DNA of 64,000 bases from assembly GCA_036873755.1 (NCBI GenBank), contig JAVTVY010018940.1:1-64000 (forward strand), in the 5' to 3' direction. Made by a program: the position numbers and the translations under genes. Shown here piece by piece: positions 22,662 to 34,470 of the stretch. The notes below the pieces were generated by a model, which was given only the letters and a program-made list of their open reading frames with translations, ran no database searches and was not told the DNA's origin. The number at the start of each line of letters is the position of its first letter. Within the stretch, counting starts at the first letter, position 1. The stretch comes from Hanleya hanleyi (Eukaryota; Mollusca; Polyplacophora; Lepidopleurida; Hanleyidae).

Positions 22662-24119
22662 GTAGACGATGACGATCTGTTGCCGCTCGACTATTCCAAG
22701 ACTGGAGGGACAGTCGATGATGTGGCACTTGGACAGCAACTTTCAGCGATGGAGATCAAGGAGTTACGTAATCTAATGCATGAATTCGGTGACATTTTCA
22801 CTGACAAACCAGGTACAACGAACTTGATTCAGCACAAGATCAACCTGACAACGACCGATCCCGTGAGATCTAGAGCATATCCTGTTCCCCACAGCGTCAG
22901 AGAAACACTCAAAACGGATATCAAGGACATGCTAGAGATGGGCATTATCAGGGAGTCCAGCTCCCCCTATGCGGCTCCGGTCGTTATTGTTCGGAAAAAG
23001 GATGGAACCAACCGTATATGCATTGACTATAGAAAGCTGAACAAAGTGAGTGTGTTTGACCCAGAGCCGATGGTTTCTGCTGAAGATTTATTTGCCAACC
23101 TCAGTGGAAGTAAGTTTTTCACGAAACTTGACCTGACCAAAGGATATTGGCAGATCCCGGTTGCGCCAGAAGACATTACGAAGACGGCTTTTGTCACCCC
23201 AGATGGGTGTTACGAGTTCGTGAAGATGCCATTCGGAATGATGAATGCGGGCGCTACTTTCGTCAGGGGAATGAGGAAGCTGTTAGCGGATATGAAACAT
23301 GTGAAGTGTTACATTGATGACATATTAGTTCACACGGCTACGTGGGAGCAGCACATTGCCACTCTCCGGGAACTCTTCAGTCGTATGAGAGCAGCTTATA
23401 TTACGGTGAAACCAACAAAGTGTGTAATAGCCACTGATGAGGTCGATTATGTTGGACACAGTGTAGCGAGAGGAGTGATCGGCTTACAGAATGACAACAT
23501 TAACAAGATCACAGAGGCACCAAGGCCGAAGACAAAGAAGGGGGTCAGATCATTTTTGGGATTAACAGGATACTACCGGGACTATATATCAAACTATGCC
23601 ACTATCGCTGTTCCCCTCACTGACCTGACCAAGAAAGGACACCCAGAAATTGTCCAGTGGGACGAGGTTCAAGAACGCGCGTATACCGCCCTGAAAACCA
23701 TGCTCACTAGCAAGCCAATCTTAAGAATGGTAGACCTGCGGAAGCCATTCGTACTCCGAACCGATGCTTCTGAAGAAGGTGTTGGGGCCGTCTTACTGCA
23801 AAACCACGAGGGAGAGCTGTTTCCAGTGAGCTTCGCCAGTAAGAAGCTCCTAGACAGGGAAAAGAGATATTCGACCATAGAAAGAGAATGCCTAGCAATT
23901 GTTTGGGGTGTACGGAAGTTTGCTAACTATCTCTACGGCGTCGAGTTTACTCTCCAAACGGATCACCAGCCTCTGCAGTATTTGAACGAGGCTAAATACA
24001 CAAATGACCGTGTAATGAGATGGGCATTGTACTTGCAAAGCTATAGAATGAAGATTGAAGCTATCAGGGGTTCTGCTAATGTGGCTGCAGACTATCTAAG
24101 CCGTATTGTTGGTGATTAG
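22662..24119 (+). CDS. Reverse transcriptase-RNase H of the Gypsy element
   Basis: Open in the same frame as gag-integrase, directly after the single TAG. It has no nearby ATG start, so it depends on read-through or is cut off by mutation. RT motifs include the LDLTKGYWQIP block, FVKMPFGMMNA and the catalytic YIDD (CYIDDILVH). RNase H follows, with acidic residues in LRTDASEEG, ERECLAIV and QTDHQPLQ. It ends at TAG just before the 3' non-coding region. Length and motifs are complete for the family. Confidence 0.92.
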   Translation, partial: VDDDDLLPLDYSKTGGTVDDVALGQQLSAMEIKELRNLMHEFGDIFTDKPGTTNLIQHKINLTTTDPVRSRAYPVPHSVRETLKTDIKDMLEMGIIRESSSPYAAPVVIVRKKDGTNRICIDYRKLNKVSVFDPEPMVSAEDLFANLSGSKFFTKLDLTKGYWQIPVAPEDITKTAFVTPDGCYEFVKMPFGMMNAGATFVRGMRKLLADMKHVKCYIDDILVHTATWEQHIATLRELFSRMRAAYITVKPTKCVIATDEVDYVGHSVARGVIGLQNDNINKITEAPRPKTKKGVRSFLGLTGYYRDYISNYATIAVPLTDLTKKGHPEIVQWDEVQERAYTALKTMLTSKPILRMVDLRKPFVLRTDASEEGVGAVLLQNHEGELFPVSFASKKLLDREKRYSTIERECLAIVWGVRKFANYLYGVEFTLQTDHQPLQYLNEAKYTNDRVMRWALYLQSYRMKIEAIRGSANVAADYLSRIVGD

Positions 24120-24184
24120 CTGCATTATTGTACATTGTTTGTTGAATTTGTGTTACTTTCATTAATTTGAGGAAATTCATTCTT

Positions 24185-24197
24185 GAAAGGGGAGTGG
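24185..24197 (+). promoter_or_regulatory. Polypurine tract
   Basis: GAAAGGGGAGTGG ends exactly at the first base of the 3' LTR, as expected for the plus-strand primer of a Gypsy element. Confidence 0.85.
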
Positions 24198-24764
24198 TGT
24201 CACAAATTCCAATGTTAGATAACTGTGTGAATTGTGATTTTTGTTATACAAATTATCCTGTTAGATAAACCTGTGTGTGTTGTGATTGTTATCCACGTGT
24301 AGTATGCGACACTGTATATGCTAATGCGTACTGCTGGAGATCACGCCTAATTGACAATGCTCACACAGAGTGATTGTAATGTGTCGATAGAATATGACAT
24401 GCCGTATGCAAATGACCATTGTTAGCTGAACACGCGTGCACCGGGTCTGGTGTCATTTGACTGTAGTACACGGTATTCTTATGCTAATGAACATCTGCAT
24501 GGTAGGTCGCTCTGGCGGGAACCAGCCAGCGCGCGGGGTAAAGTCAAGAGTGCCGGTCGATGTTTGAGGCCTGGCAATTTGAAATAATATAGGAGCGATT
24601 AAACAATGATTGTCGGTTTTACAGTTCAAAACATTTGTGTGCGTGTGTTAACCATGTCAGCGCGGCTCCAGTGGGACATGTAATATCAGGAAATAAAAAA
24701 GGATTCATATTTACATCGTCTTTGCGCACTTCTTTCGACCATGTTCTAGAACTTATTCGTGACA
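24198..24764 (+). repeat. 3' LTR
   Basis: 567 bp, colinear with the 5' LTR. Differences are a 2-bp loss early on, a 5-bp insertion in the 'gcgcgc' region near 24535 and about five substitutions. Confidence 0.93.
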
Positions 24765-27039
24765 CTCAGGTAGCGCCATGTGTAGGCAGATAGGCATAAA
24801 AAATAATCCCAAGGCAAGACATTGGAAATAGAAAATGTTAACAGGTGGTGCCACCTATGAGCAGATCGACAAGAAAAACAATACAAAGTGAGACCTTCAG
24901 GTAAGGTACATGTATACCAAAGTTGGAAAGAATTCATTCGAGTATTAAAAAGTTATTGTCCGGGAAGATAATTTTAAATTTGCCCCCAGGTGGCACCACC
25001 TATATGTGGATCGGCATGAAAAACAATGCCAAACGAGAAATTGAGGCGAGGTACTTACACACCAAATTTGGAATGAATCGGTTCAGGTTTTCGAAAGTTA
25101 TTGTCTGGAAACACTTAACTTAGCTTTCAGATGGTCAACAGGAAAAACATTATCAAGCCAGATCTTGAGGCAAGTTACCACCACACCAAATTTGGAAAGA
25201 ATTCTTAAGGTTTTCAAAAGTTATTGTCCGGAGATGCAATTTTAACTTGGCCCGAGGTGGCGCCACCCAGAAGCGGATTGGCACGAAAAACAATTCCAAG
25301 CAAGATCTAAAGACAAGGGACCCATTTACCAAATACAAAAACATGGGTCTGTGCCTGATAAATTGAAACCTTTTGGGGTTGCAATTATCCCAATATTATC
25401 CCAATATTGCAGACAACACACAATTTTCAGCTTCTGCCAAGATATATTAGAAATATATATGCTCAAACACAATATATGAGGGTCGGGCGAGGGCTAGTTT
25501 GGGAGATAGAGGGTGCGGCTCGGCGCCCTGGGGGTGGAACATGCTCTCCTTTAGGGTAGTGGTAGGTGTGCTGACATGAAAGCCATAGAAAGCTCCCTGT
25601 ACATGAAACAACTACACTGACAACTGCATGCCATCATCTGTCAGTCCGAAAAACCACAAGGTGGAATTCAATTCAATCCAGGAAATTGAACATATGCACA
25701 GTGTGCACCCAAACTTTAGGAACTCAGTTGTAATTAATATAGTAAGTTACACGTGTGGACACAAATGGTTCGTGCAGAAGCTGTATGGTAAATCATATGA
25801 TGTGAGATACAATTATTTGATAGCAAAATTGAAGGAAATGTTGTCCTTCGTTTAAGATGACACGAAATTAACAACAAAAAAACAGGTTCAGTATTTCATG
25901 TTATACATCTGAAAGAAAATATGGTTCGTGCAAAAGCTTTAGGGTAAATCATATGATGTGGAATACAATTATTTGGTAGCAAAATTGAAGGAAATGTCCT
26001 TCATTTAAGATGACACGAAATAAAAAAACCAGGGGTTAAACCCCGCCAGTTATTTCATATTATACTTCTGAAATAAAATATGGTTCATGCAAAAGCTTTA
26101 GGGTAAATCATATGATGTGGAATAGAAGGACTGGACAGCAAATTTTAAAAAACGGTGTCCTTCATTTAAAGCGACATGAAATGCAAAACTAACAGCGAGA
26201 AGCGAGAGAAAAAGAAGAAGAAAAAAATGACAAACGCATAAGGCATCCCTAGGGGTGCCTAATTAGACAAAGCATTTGGAAGTTATCGCTTGTGAAGAAT
26301 TTGAATAGAAACCACAGACATGCACAGAAGATTCGAACAAGACCCAGTGGCGCCACCTTCAGGTGGATCTTGCTGAAACGCAATACCAACCCATGTCTGG
26401 TCACAAGAAGTATATATGATAAATTGCGAAGGAATCCGTCAAAGCTTTTGGAAGTTATCGCCTGTGAAGAATTTGAACAGACATCCACATACACAAAGAG
26501 AGCAAGACCCATTTTAACTGGAACGGACACGAAGAAGCGAAACTCAGTGGCGCCACTTTCAGGCAGATGTTGCTGAAATGCAGTAGCAATCAGCGTCTTG
26601 TCGCAAGATATGCATATGCCGAATATCGGGAGACTCCGACGAAGCGATTGGACGTTATCACTTGCGAAAAAATTTAACAGGCCTCCACGGACACAAAGAA
26701 GCAGACCCATTTTGACCCAGTGGCGTCACCTTCCGGCAGATGTTGCTGAAATGCAATACCGACTGGTGTCTTGTCGCAAGGAATGCGTATGCCGAATTTC
26801 AAAACAATCCAACAAAGCGTTAGGAAGTTATCACTTGCGAAAAATTCAAACAGACATGCACGGACGTCCACGGACATCCACGGACACAAAGAAGCAAGTC
26901 TCCGTTGCGGCGGGGGACAAAAATAGCATATATCATTATCACTATATGGCCCATACTGGCGCACTGGCCAATGTTGAACCTAATGGGAAACCCACACATG
27001 CTCTTCGCAGTATGGGTTGTTTGGTCTTGTTTTTCACGT

Positions 27040-27196
27040 CTAACCACCTAGAATACGATGGGCCAGGTCCCTTGACGATTGGTTCAATTTTTTGGAAACA
27101 GTCACTGTGCGCATGCGTAGTGGGTAAATAGCGCTGGGTGGACGTTTTGGGCTCTAGGTGAGCCCCTAGTGAACCGATTGGGTCGAGTGAGTTATC
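27040..27196 (+). repeat. Relic of a Polinton TIR unit
   Basis: Contains GTGCGCATGCGTAG at about 27105, followed by 'gacgttttggg', 'taggtgagcccctagtg', 'accgattgggtcgagtgag' and 'tatcaa', in the same order as the 152-bp unit of the Polinton TIR at 53470-53560. The LINE tail at 27196 starts inside it, so a LINE inserted into an old Polinton end or fragment. Confidence 0.6.
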
Positions 27197-30100
27197 AATT
27201 CAATTCAATTCAATTCAATTTATTTGCACTTTACGTCCATTAAGGACAGTGTACAAAACAATAAACAAAATGACATTAACATTTTAACATTAACACATTT
27301 GCATCATATAGGTAGACGTATATATGATATAGACAGTCTCCGTTATTAGCTATAACAGTGTTTCCTGTAATTAAAAAGAGAATGACATTTACTTTGCCGT
27401 CAGTATTTTTCTTTTACGCAACTCAAAACATGTAGATATATATTTGCAAACTCGAAGAGCCATAAAAGTGTTATTTGGATCATTTATGAATTGAAATAAT
27501 TTGGAAGTCGGAACAACCAGAGTATTAATATCTTGGAAAAACTTTGTTCGTTCTTGAGTATATAAAGGACATACAAGAAGAAAATGGTTCTCATCTTCAA
27601 CAAGGCCTAAATTACAAACCTTGCATAGTCTTTCAGTAACAGGATTAGATTTATTTTTATTTTTGTATCTACCCACTTCAATTTCAAGATAGTGAGTACT
27701 CAATCTCAGATACGTTAATTGTTTGCGTAAACTACGTTGTTTCATAAGTTGCAGGTATGGAGAGAACTCAATTTTTGACTTAATTTTGCTGTAAGCTCGT
27801 AACTTCGCATCAGTTGGTGTAGTAATACTACGAAAATATACATCGAAGGCAGATGCCAACATCTCTTTAACCTCTAGAATAGCGAAATTTGGCTGATTAG
27901 TAAAATCGGGTCTAGAGGCCAAATTGGATAATGTTTTGTTAACAAACGATGCCAAAGATGCTGTTTTGTTAGGTAGATTAACATCGGCAAGAAAAGCTTG
28001 ATAGACTAGCCTGGAGTTTTCCATGTTACCAAGCCTAACCCAGAACGTTAATGTAGCAATGATTGCATCAATTGAAGATGGGTTATGCCAATTATTAAAA
28101 ATGTTGGCGTGCTTAGGGTATAGTTGGTCCATACTCCAAACTTCAGCTGCATAGAGTATAATTGGTTTGACTACCGACTGGTATAGCCTAAGTAGGACTT
28201 CAATTGGAACATCATCGGTCTTGAACAGACTATGCTTAATTTTGTACCAAGCACGCAATGATTTAGTTTTAAGATTCATGGCAGCAAGTTTATATCTACC
28301 CATATAACTGAACGTAAGGCCAAGATATGTATATTGCTCCACAATTTCAAGGCTGTTGTTGTTATAGTAAAACTTGAATTTCTTTTGAGCGCTTTTGAAG
28401 TTCGAACCGAACACCATAATTTTCGTTTTAGTGTGATTCAACCTGAGCTTCCAATCTTGAGTGAAATTCAGCAATTTATGCAGGTTACTTTGAAGTCCTT
28501 CTGGTGTTTCGGATAGTAAAATTAAATCATCTGCGAATAATAAATGCGTGACACTAACATCATTTAAAGCAGGAGCATTGGCGTCGTCATCAGATAAGTA
28601 GTACTGAAGATCATTAAGATATACATGTATATTGAATAGCATCGGACTACACACACACCCCTGTTTTACTCCGATATGCGAGTCCACAACATCAGATATG
28701 CCTTTGTTTGTTTTGATAAAATATGAGCTTTTGGAGTATAAACTCTGGATAATGTTAAATACCTTACCAGTAATGTTATGAGTCTGCAGCTTGTACAGCA
28801 AACCTGGTCTCCATACTGTATTGAACGCCTTGTTGAAATCAATGAAACATACGAACAATTTCTTATTAGCCGATCTATATTTTGAAATCAGTGTCCTAAG
28901 GATAAATAAATTGTCAGTAGTTCAGAAATCCTCTCTAAAGCCACATTGGGCCTTGTCAACTAGATTATGAGACTCTAGATAGTTTGTGATTCTATTATTT
29001 ATTACGGTAAGAAATAATTTACTGAGACAACTACTGAGGGCGATTCCTCGGTAGTTATTGGGATCTGACACACCACCCTTTTTATAAATAGGTAAAAGAT
29101 ATGCTGCCTGCCAACTATGAGGGAAGCAACCCGACTCGAATATTAGGCTAAATAGTTTTGATATATGATCTATTAAAATGTGAGAGCTAGCTTTTAGCAT
29201 TTCGTTCAGAACCATATCCGGTTCATAAGCTGTTTACTTGCTTTTCTTATTTCCAAAACTGAAATAGCTGCGTCTGGATTCATTTGGAGAGTATTCTCCA
29301 ACATTGAGACATTCTTCTATATGTTGATGGAAGTTCTCGTTAGGTATTGTGTCGGCATTCAGATTAGTGGAATGGGCATGCCAGGTTTTAAGATCAATGT
29401 CACCTTGGGAGTCATCTGATGTATCTTGTGTCAGTTGTCTAATCAGCTTCCAGTATTCACGAGGATTGTTTGTGACAAACTTTCTATTTCATTTAGAAGT
29501 TTACTTCTGAACTGCCGTTCTCTCCAATGAGTTAGCTTTTTATAACGTTTTTTCCAATAATAGAAAGTATGAGCTAGTTCTCGATTAGTGGGATTTTTTC
29601 GATAATTATTAAGAGCAGTTTGCATAGCTGTGTACATGTCTTTGCAGCTGGAGTCAAACCATCTGTTTTTTCCAATTTTGTTTCTTTTCAATGATTTCAT
29701 ACGCAGACAAGGTAGTGCTGCCTTAAGTATGTGTGTGAAGTTGTCTGCAGCCGTGCTGACACCCTCAGGATCATTGGCATAAGGTTGCATAATGAAGTTA
29801 TTACACAACTGCTGGTTATCATCATTCAATAGATTACTTTGAAACAGAGGATAGTAAGTTTCATCCCATATAAACTTATATGCCTTATTCTGTGATTTGA
29901 CTTGGTGATGACTAGATTCACATATCAAAGGTTGTTTAATCTTAGACTTTGTAAGCGTATCCGTAGAGATTATCAATTCAAGAGAACAATGGTCGGAGAG
30001 AAATGTTAATGGATTCACTCTCATTGTGTAGATTGAGGGAAATAATGTTAGTTTTGTAATGATATAATCAACAGTGCTATGTCCAATCCAGTTGAAGCAC

Positions 30101-30405
30101 GTCAAACTCCCCAAGATATCACCTAGACATCTGCCATTGAGAATGATCATATTGGTACTTCTACAAAGATCAATAAGTGATCTGCCGAAAGTATTTATTT
30201 TTGAGTCTGTATTAGTATGAGTTTTAGGAAAATGTAGTGGCATATTGGTAGAGTGCAAATCGGGTAAAGGGGAGTGTGTGTAGTTTCCATCATCAGTAAC
30301 ATAGTCTTGGAGCATTCCAGTTCTGGAATTAAAATCTCCGCCAATTATGATGTCTCCTTTAGTCTGGAACATACTAATTATCTTGCAAAAACGGCTTATC
30401 CGCAT
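27193..30405 (-). pseudogene. Non-LTR retrotransposon ORF2 (endonuclease-RT-zinc finger), decayed
   Basis: Minus-strand LINE with a pentanucleotide TTGAA tail at 27196-27222. From the 5' side: the C-terminal half of an apurinic-type endonuclease (29443-30405; GGDFNSRTG and LSDHCSLEL), a frame break, RT fingers (28922-29215; NNYRGIALS), one in-frame TGA near 28918, the RT palm and thumb (27389-28858; FIDFNKAFN, LLFADDLILL) and a C-terminal zinc finger (CKVC..HFLLVC near 27580-27630). The endonuclease N-terminus is missing where it meets another LINE at about 30370. The clade was not determined; the zf-RVT-like tail fits several jockey/I/CR1-type lineages. Confidence 0.85.
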
Positions 30406-31312
30406 TATAACCTCTAGTAACAGATATGCACATACCAGTCACCTCTTCTCAGAACTGAACATTCTGCCATTGCACAAAGTAAATGATTACCTGGTCCTAT
30501 TATTCACACACAATTTTTTTTATCACCCTGTCTTTCTTCCTCACATTTTGCAAAACTACTTTAATAAGTTATCAGCGATACATAATTATCCTACCAGGCA
30601 GGCAAATCTTAATTTATATAGACCATTTTACAATCCACAGCTTTCATACTACTCCACCAAAATAAAAGGACCACGGATATGGAACTCACTCCCCGCCAGT
30701 CTGAAGTCTTGTGCCTCCAAGTCTTTATTTAAATCTCGCCTCAAAGCTGTCTTGTTGTGTGCTTGACATTGCATCAAACAGTCACTGCTAGTTAATTATT
30801 ACATAATACATATATAACTTGTTTTATGTATAATCAATAGCTCAACTCAAATGTTATATCCGCTGAGATGTTAATCTACTCGGCTTATTATTATTATTTC
30901 TTAGGCCTGTGTCTTCTGCCAGTGTATGCATGCATAATTATTTCCATCTATTTCTATCATTCATGTAGTTATTCGAATATTTGCTAATATCTAATACTAT
31001 AATATCGTAGTATATGTTCTCATGTATTTACTTATTTCTCGACAGAAAACAAGACGATAGAGTTTCTTTGTATACGGCTTTTTAATTTTAATTTATTCTC
31101 TTAAAATATAACAGTATTCACCATTCTTCAAATTTCTCAATCTTACACTCTCGCTGCTGAATTGTCAAACTCTACTTTTTCCTTGGGATAGAGCAAGCCC
31201 TCTGGGGTTTTATTCCCGCCACATATGCGGCTATTGTATTATTGCTGTTAACATTTTCTTATTGTCTGCTGCATTTTGTTTGGTGAATAAATTCAATTCA
31301 AATTCAATAGAT
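30365..31312 (+). pseudogene. 3' fragment of a second LINE (RT C-terminus)
   Basis: The open frame from about 30365 to 30766 reads as the RT C-terminal region of a LINE: LQKRLIRIIT, AHTSHLFSELNIL, then GPRIWNSLPASLK and a basic end. A 540-bp 3' UTR follows, ending with 'aataaattcaattcaaattcaa' at 31290. It lies head to head with the LINE at 27193-30405. The two C-termini are unrelated, so this is not twin priming of one element. Confidence 0.75.
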
Positions 31313-33659
31313 ATATCCTTCTCTAAAGTTAAGAACGGGTCAAAAGGGTATTTAGGCCAAATAGGCGAGTTACTAGGTGGGCTTCTATATTAAATCGTAA
31401 ACCACCTCTTATAAACAAAGTATACTCCACCTTACTAGCTTACATCAAATCGACTGACTATTACTCTACCATTTAATATTACTAGTATATGGTTACACCA
31501 AGAAACCAAAGACCAAATTTAAATAAATGTAGCACGCTTAGAGTCAAAACTATTTTACAGGGGCGGAAATAAGGGTCAGTGATCAGAAATGACTGATCAA
31601 ATTTGGACACTAACCAATCAAAATGCCATAGCAATAACATAGACAAATTCACTGATCAAATTAAAAGCTCCTAATAATGAGCACCGATCAAATTGTGTTC
31701 CCTTATTTCCAACCCTCTTTAACGAATGTTAACCGTCCGGTTTTCTAGCAGGGGCAGAAGACTGGAGGTTATATCAAACATTCACAATCGGCTTTAATTA
31801 TAATAATATTTTTATTTATAATATTTAGTTACTTATTAACTGATTTACTTATGTACCTAATTAATTATTGCTATTGATCATGTGTGACTTAGATCACGAT
31901 AGTGCCTGTCGGTGGCAAAAAATAACACCAGAAAACAAGAAACTACAAACTCCTCTATTCTTTGTAATACAGGCACAGCACACTGAAGACCACAGACGAG
32001 TAAGACCAGCCATGAAACAGAACACCGATGACCACAAAAGGAAATTAGGGTTACCATAATTAAGTTTATGTGAGGATCAACAAGGTCGCTTTCTAATGTT
32101 AACGTGATTATAGTTTTATTGTAAATGTTGATTGTGAGTTATTGCCCTTATATTAGACTCTCCAACTTTGTAACACGAGGTCGGTGTTTCCTCGGCTACC
32201 TGGAATTTGTTTCTGGAAAATGTCAGTGATGGATTTGGTTTCTCCAGTTTGCTACAGAAATGTAGGGAACGTCACGTTTAAGTTTTTCCAGTCCCACAGA
32301 TTCGGACAATCTGGGTCACGAGGTCGCGCCGAACGTGGTGTCGTTGAACAGTCGAAATCTGGCCCCTGACTCATGACAACCACTGAGGACCTGTTGGCCT
32401 TTCGGATCCATACATCAAGGACCCGTCTGGTGTTACGAATGTGTAATGACTACATTAGTAGACACCCTTTGCAAGATATGCTGGGATGCGTTGTTGGATG
32501 AAGCGTGGGATGTCCCCTGCATATCCGTAAACTGGGTGAGTTCGTCAGGTGGTTCAAAATCAAATAGGGTCCACATTTATCATGGTTTTGTGCGAATTCA
32601 ACTCACTCGTTAGTACTGTGTCGCAATTTATATTTAGCCTAAATTCCAGTCAATTTTATCAATGTTATTAGCTTGGATGCTAGCCCTTATACGGTTATCA
32701 CTGATTATCAGCCTATACTTGTGAATCACAAGGTGATCACATTAGTCTGAAATTATTTCCATATTTTGGTTATGTATAATGAAATTCAGTAAATAAGAAA
32801 TTAGATATCTGTAAACATTTGAATTTTCATAGTGTCCTATAATTGTACAATTCACCGTACTATCATTACTATTGATGCTGTTTTAGAATCAAACAGTGTT
32901 TGATAGAATTTATACACTCTTCAGACTTCTCCTTTTCATACTTTAAATCTCGTGTCAGAGTGTGTACTATTAATATGCTTATGGAGACTTTCATTAAAAG
33001 CTGCACCTTGATGGACCATCAATTGTTGACATAAATTCCAATGGTAAGCATGGAAAGTCATTGAACTATACTCACAGTGTTGGTGTGCACTATAAGCATG
33101 CATTATGCAACATTCCAATTCGAGCATGCACTTGAGTATATATATCGGTCTGTTTGTCACACTTAGTGGCTAGGTAATACCATGTTCATCATACTACCGC
33201 TTGTTAACATTGATTGATTGGGCAGATATATCAGTTGAGCGATTTGCCACAGACCCTAAGACATTTGTCATAATTTTGGGAATTGACTTTTCATGAATTT
33301 TTTATTTTAATAAAATTAATCACTGCAATGTTTTTGGAAGAGAAATGGTCTTCCAGTGGGAGCAGTTAATATCATAATATACATGGTTTCTAAACCTAGG
33401 GTAAGTTGCCCATTAGCCTTTGTTCACTATTTATAATTATGAATTGTCATGCACTTATACATGGCAAATTCGGTGCTTTGTGAGCTCCAAATCTCTATTC
33501 TTAAAATATCTAAGAGACTAATTTCAAAATCATGGTGAGTGGCTGTGAATTTGTTAAAAACTTAGCTAAATTCAACTTACATGAAGATTTTTCTGAGAAT
33601 TTGCACACTTTTAAACTGAAGCACCTAAAATTTCAGAGGCATTTCTGGCATGGCATATT
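31313..33659. other. Non-coding stretch
   Basis: AT-rich DNA with only short open frames and no recognisable domain, exon signature or RNA gene. The one identifiable element is a small MITE at 31565-31710. Confidence 0.5.
31565..31710. mobile_element. Small MITE, TIR GGAAATAAGGG (copy 1)
   Basis: 146 bp bounded by GGAAATAAGGG and CCCTTATTTCC. The interior carries repeated 'tgatcaaat' phrases. A second copy lies at 33777-33927 with the same ends and interior ('caaatttggacacta', 'atagcaataa'). No clear target duplication was seen. Confidence 0.7.
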
Positions 33660-34470
33660 TTAATTGATTGCGATTACAGGGGAGGTTGACCCCATTTGCT
33701 AATGTACATTGTACACAGCTAATTGTAATTGCTGGGAGGTTTACCTCATTTGTCACTATTTATTCAAGGGTAGGTTGGAAATAAGGGACTGTGATCAGCA
33801 ATAACAAATCAAATTTGGACACTAATCAATCCAAATTCCATAGCGATAAAACATGGATAAATAATTTGCTGATGAAATTCAAAGCTTTTAATAATAGTCT
33901 CTGATCAAATTATTTTCCCTTATCTCCAGCACTGCCTTGGCCACTGTACATTGTACATGGCTATTTACAGGGGAGGTTGACCCCTTTTTACCATGGTACA
34001 TAGTGACTGTACATGGTATGATTTAGTGACTGTGATTCCTGGGGAGGTTGACCCCAGTGTAATTGCAGGGGAGGTTGACCCCATTTGTCACTATTTATTA
34101 CAGGGGAGGTTGACCCCTTTTGCCATTGCACTGTATGAATCAATAGGACACTTGGGCACGTTTACCCTATTGTTATGATTTAATGTTTTAAGACAGTTTT
34201 GTGAAATCCTATCCTATCCTATCGAATCTAAAACTTCCTTATGTAACCTTTTCACATATGTGAACAGGCAACCCTAGAAAATATTGTGGGTGGCCTTATA
34301 TTATGATCTGATTTTTCACAGTATATGACATTTATCCAGTTTATATGAGGAAGACCCAATTTGTCACAGTGTTGACACAATTTGCTGCTCTTAGGTTGAC
34401 CCGTATTTGTCACACTCACAGTAGTGCCACTTGTGGTTGTAAATACAGGAGGTTGACCCACTTGCTACAC
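33660..34470 (+). repeat. Array of GGGGAGGTTGACCCC motifs
   Basis: The 15-mer GGGGAGGTTGACCCC, whose ends are self-complementary, occurs near 33679, 33970, 34041, 34068 and 34103. Decayed forms lie near 33735, 33769, 34388 and 34445. Spacing is irregular, from 27 to 300 bp. A MITE copy (33777-33927) sits inside the array. No coding potential. Confidence 0.6.
33777..33927. mobile_element. Small MITE, TIR GGAAATAAGGG (copy 2)
   Basis: 151 bp, GGAAATAAGGG to CCCTTATCTCC with one mismatch in the right TIR. Similar inside to 31565-31710. Confidence 0.7.

Larger units (their letters stand above)
19183..24769 (+). mobile_element. Ty3/Gypsy LTR retrotransposon, Gmr1-like order, with TSD
   Basis: A 5577-bp element (19188-24764) flanked by the 5-bp target duplication CTCAG (19183-19187 and 24765-24769) lies inside inverted satellite C. 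Its LTRs begin TGTCAC and end GTGACA. The coding order is gag, protease, integrase, then reverse transcriptase and RNase H. Integrase before RT is the Copia-like order known from the Gmr1 group of Gypsy elements. The LTRs differ by about five substitutions and two small indels over roughly 565 bp, about 1%, so insertion was recent. One in-frame TAG splits the coding region. Confidence 0.95.
17443..26918 (-). mobile_element. Inverted satellite element, split by a Gypsy insertion
   Basis: Begins GTCCCCCGCCGAAATGG and ends TTGCGGCGGGGGAC, so it is an inverted copy of the element at 9667-15376. Satellite C runs from 17750 to 19187, is interrupted by the Gypsy element (19188-24764), and resumes to about 25330. 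The reversed spacer covers 25340-26220 and four satellite A units cover 26250-26915. Satellite B is missing. With the left copy and the 2-kb core this forms a very long inverted repeat, able in principle to form a giant hairpin or cruciform. Confidence 0.6.

Noticed and set aside
27193..31312. Twin-primed inversion of one LINE
   Set aside because: The two C-terminal coding ends are unrelated families with different tails.
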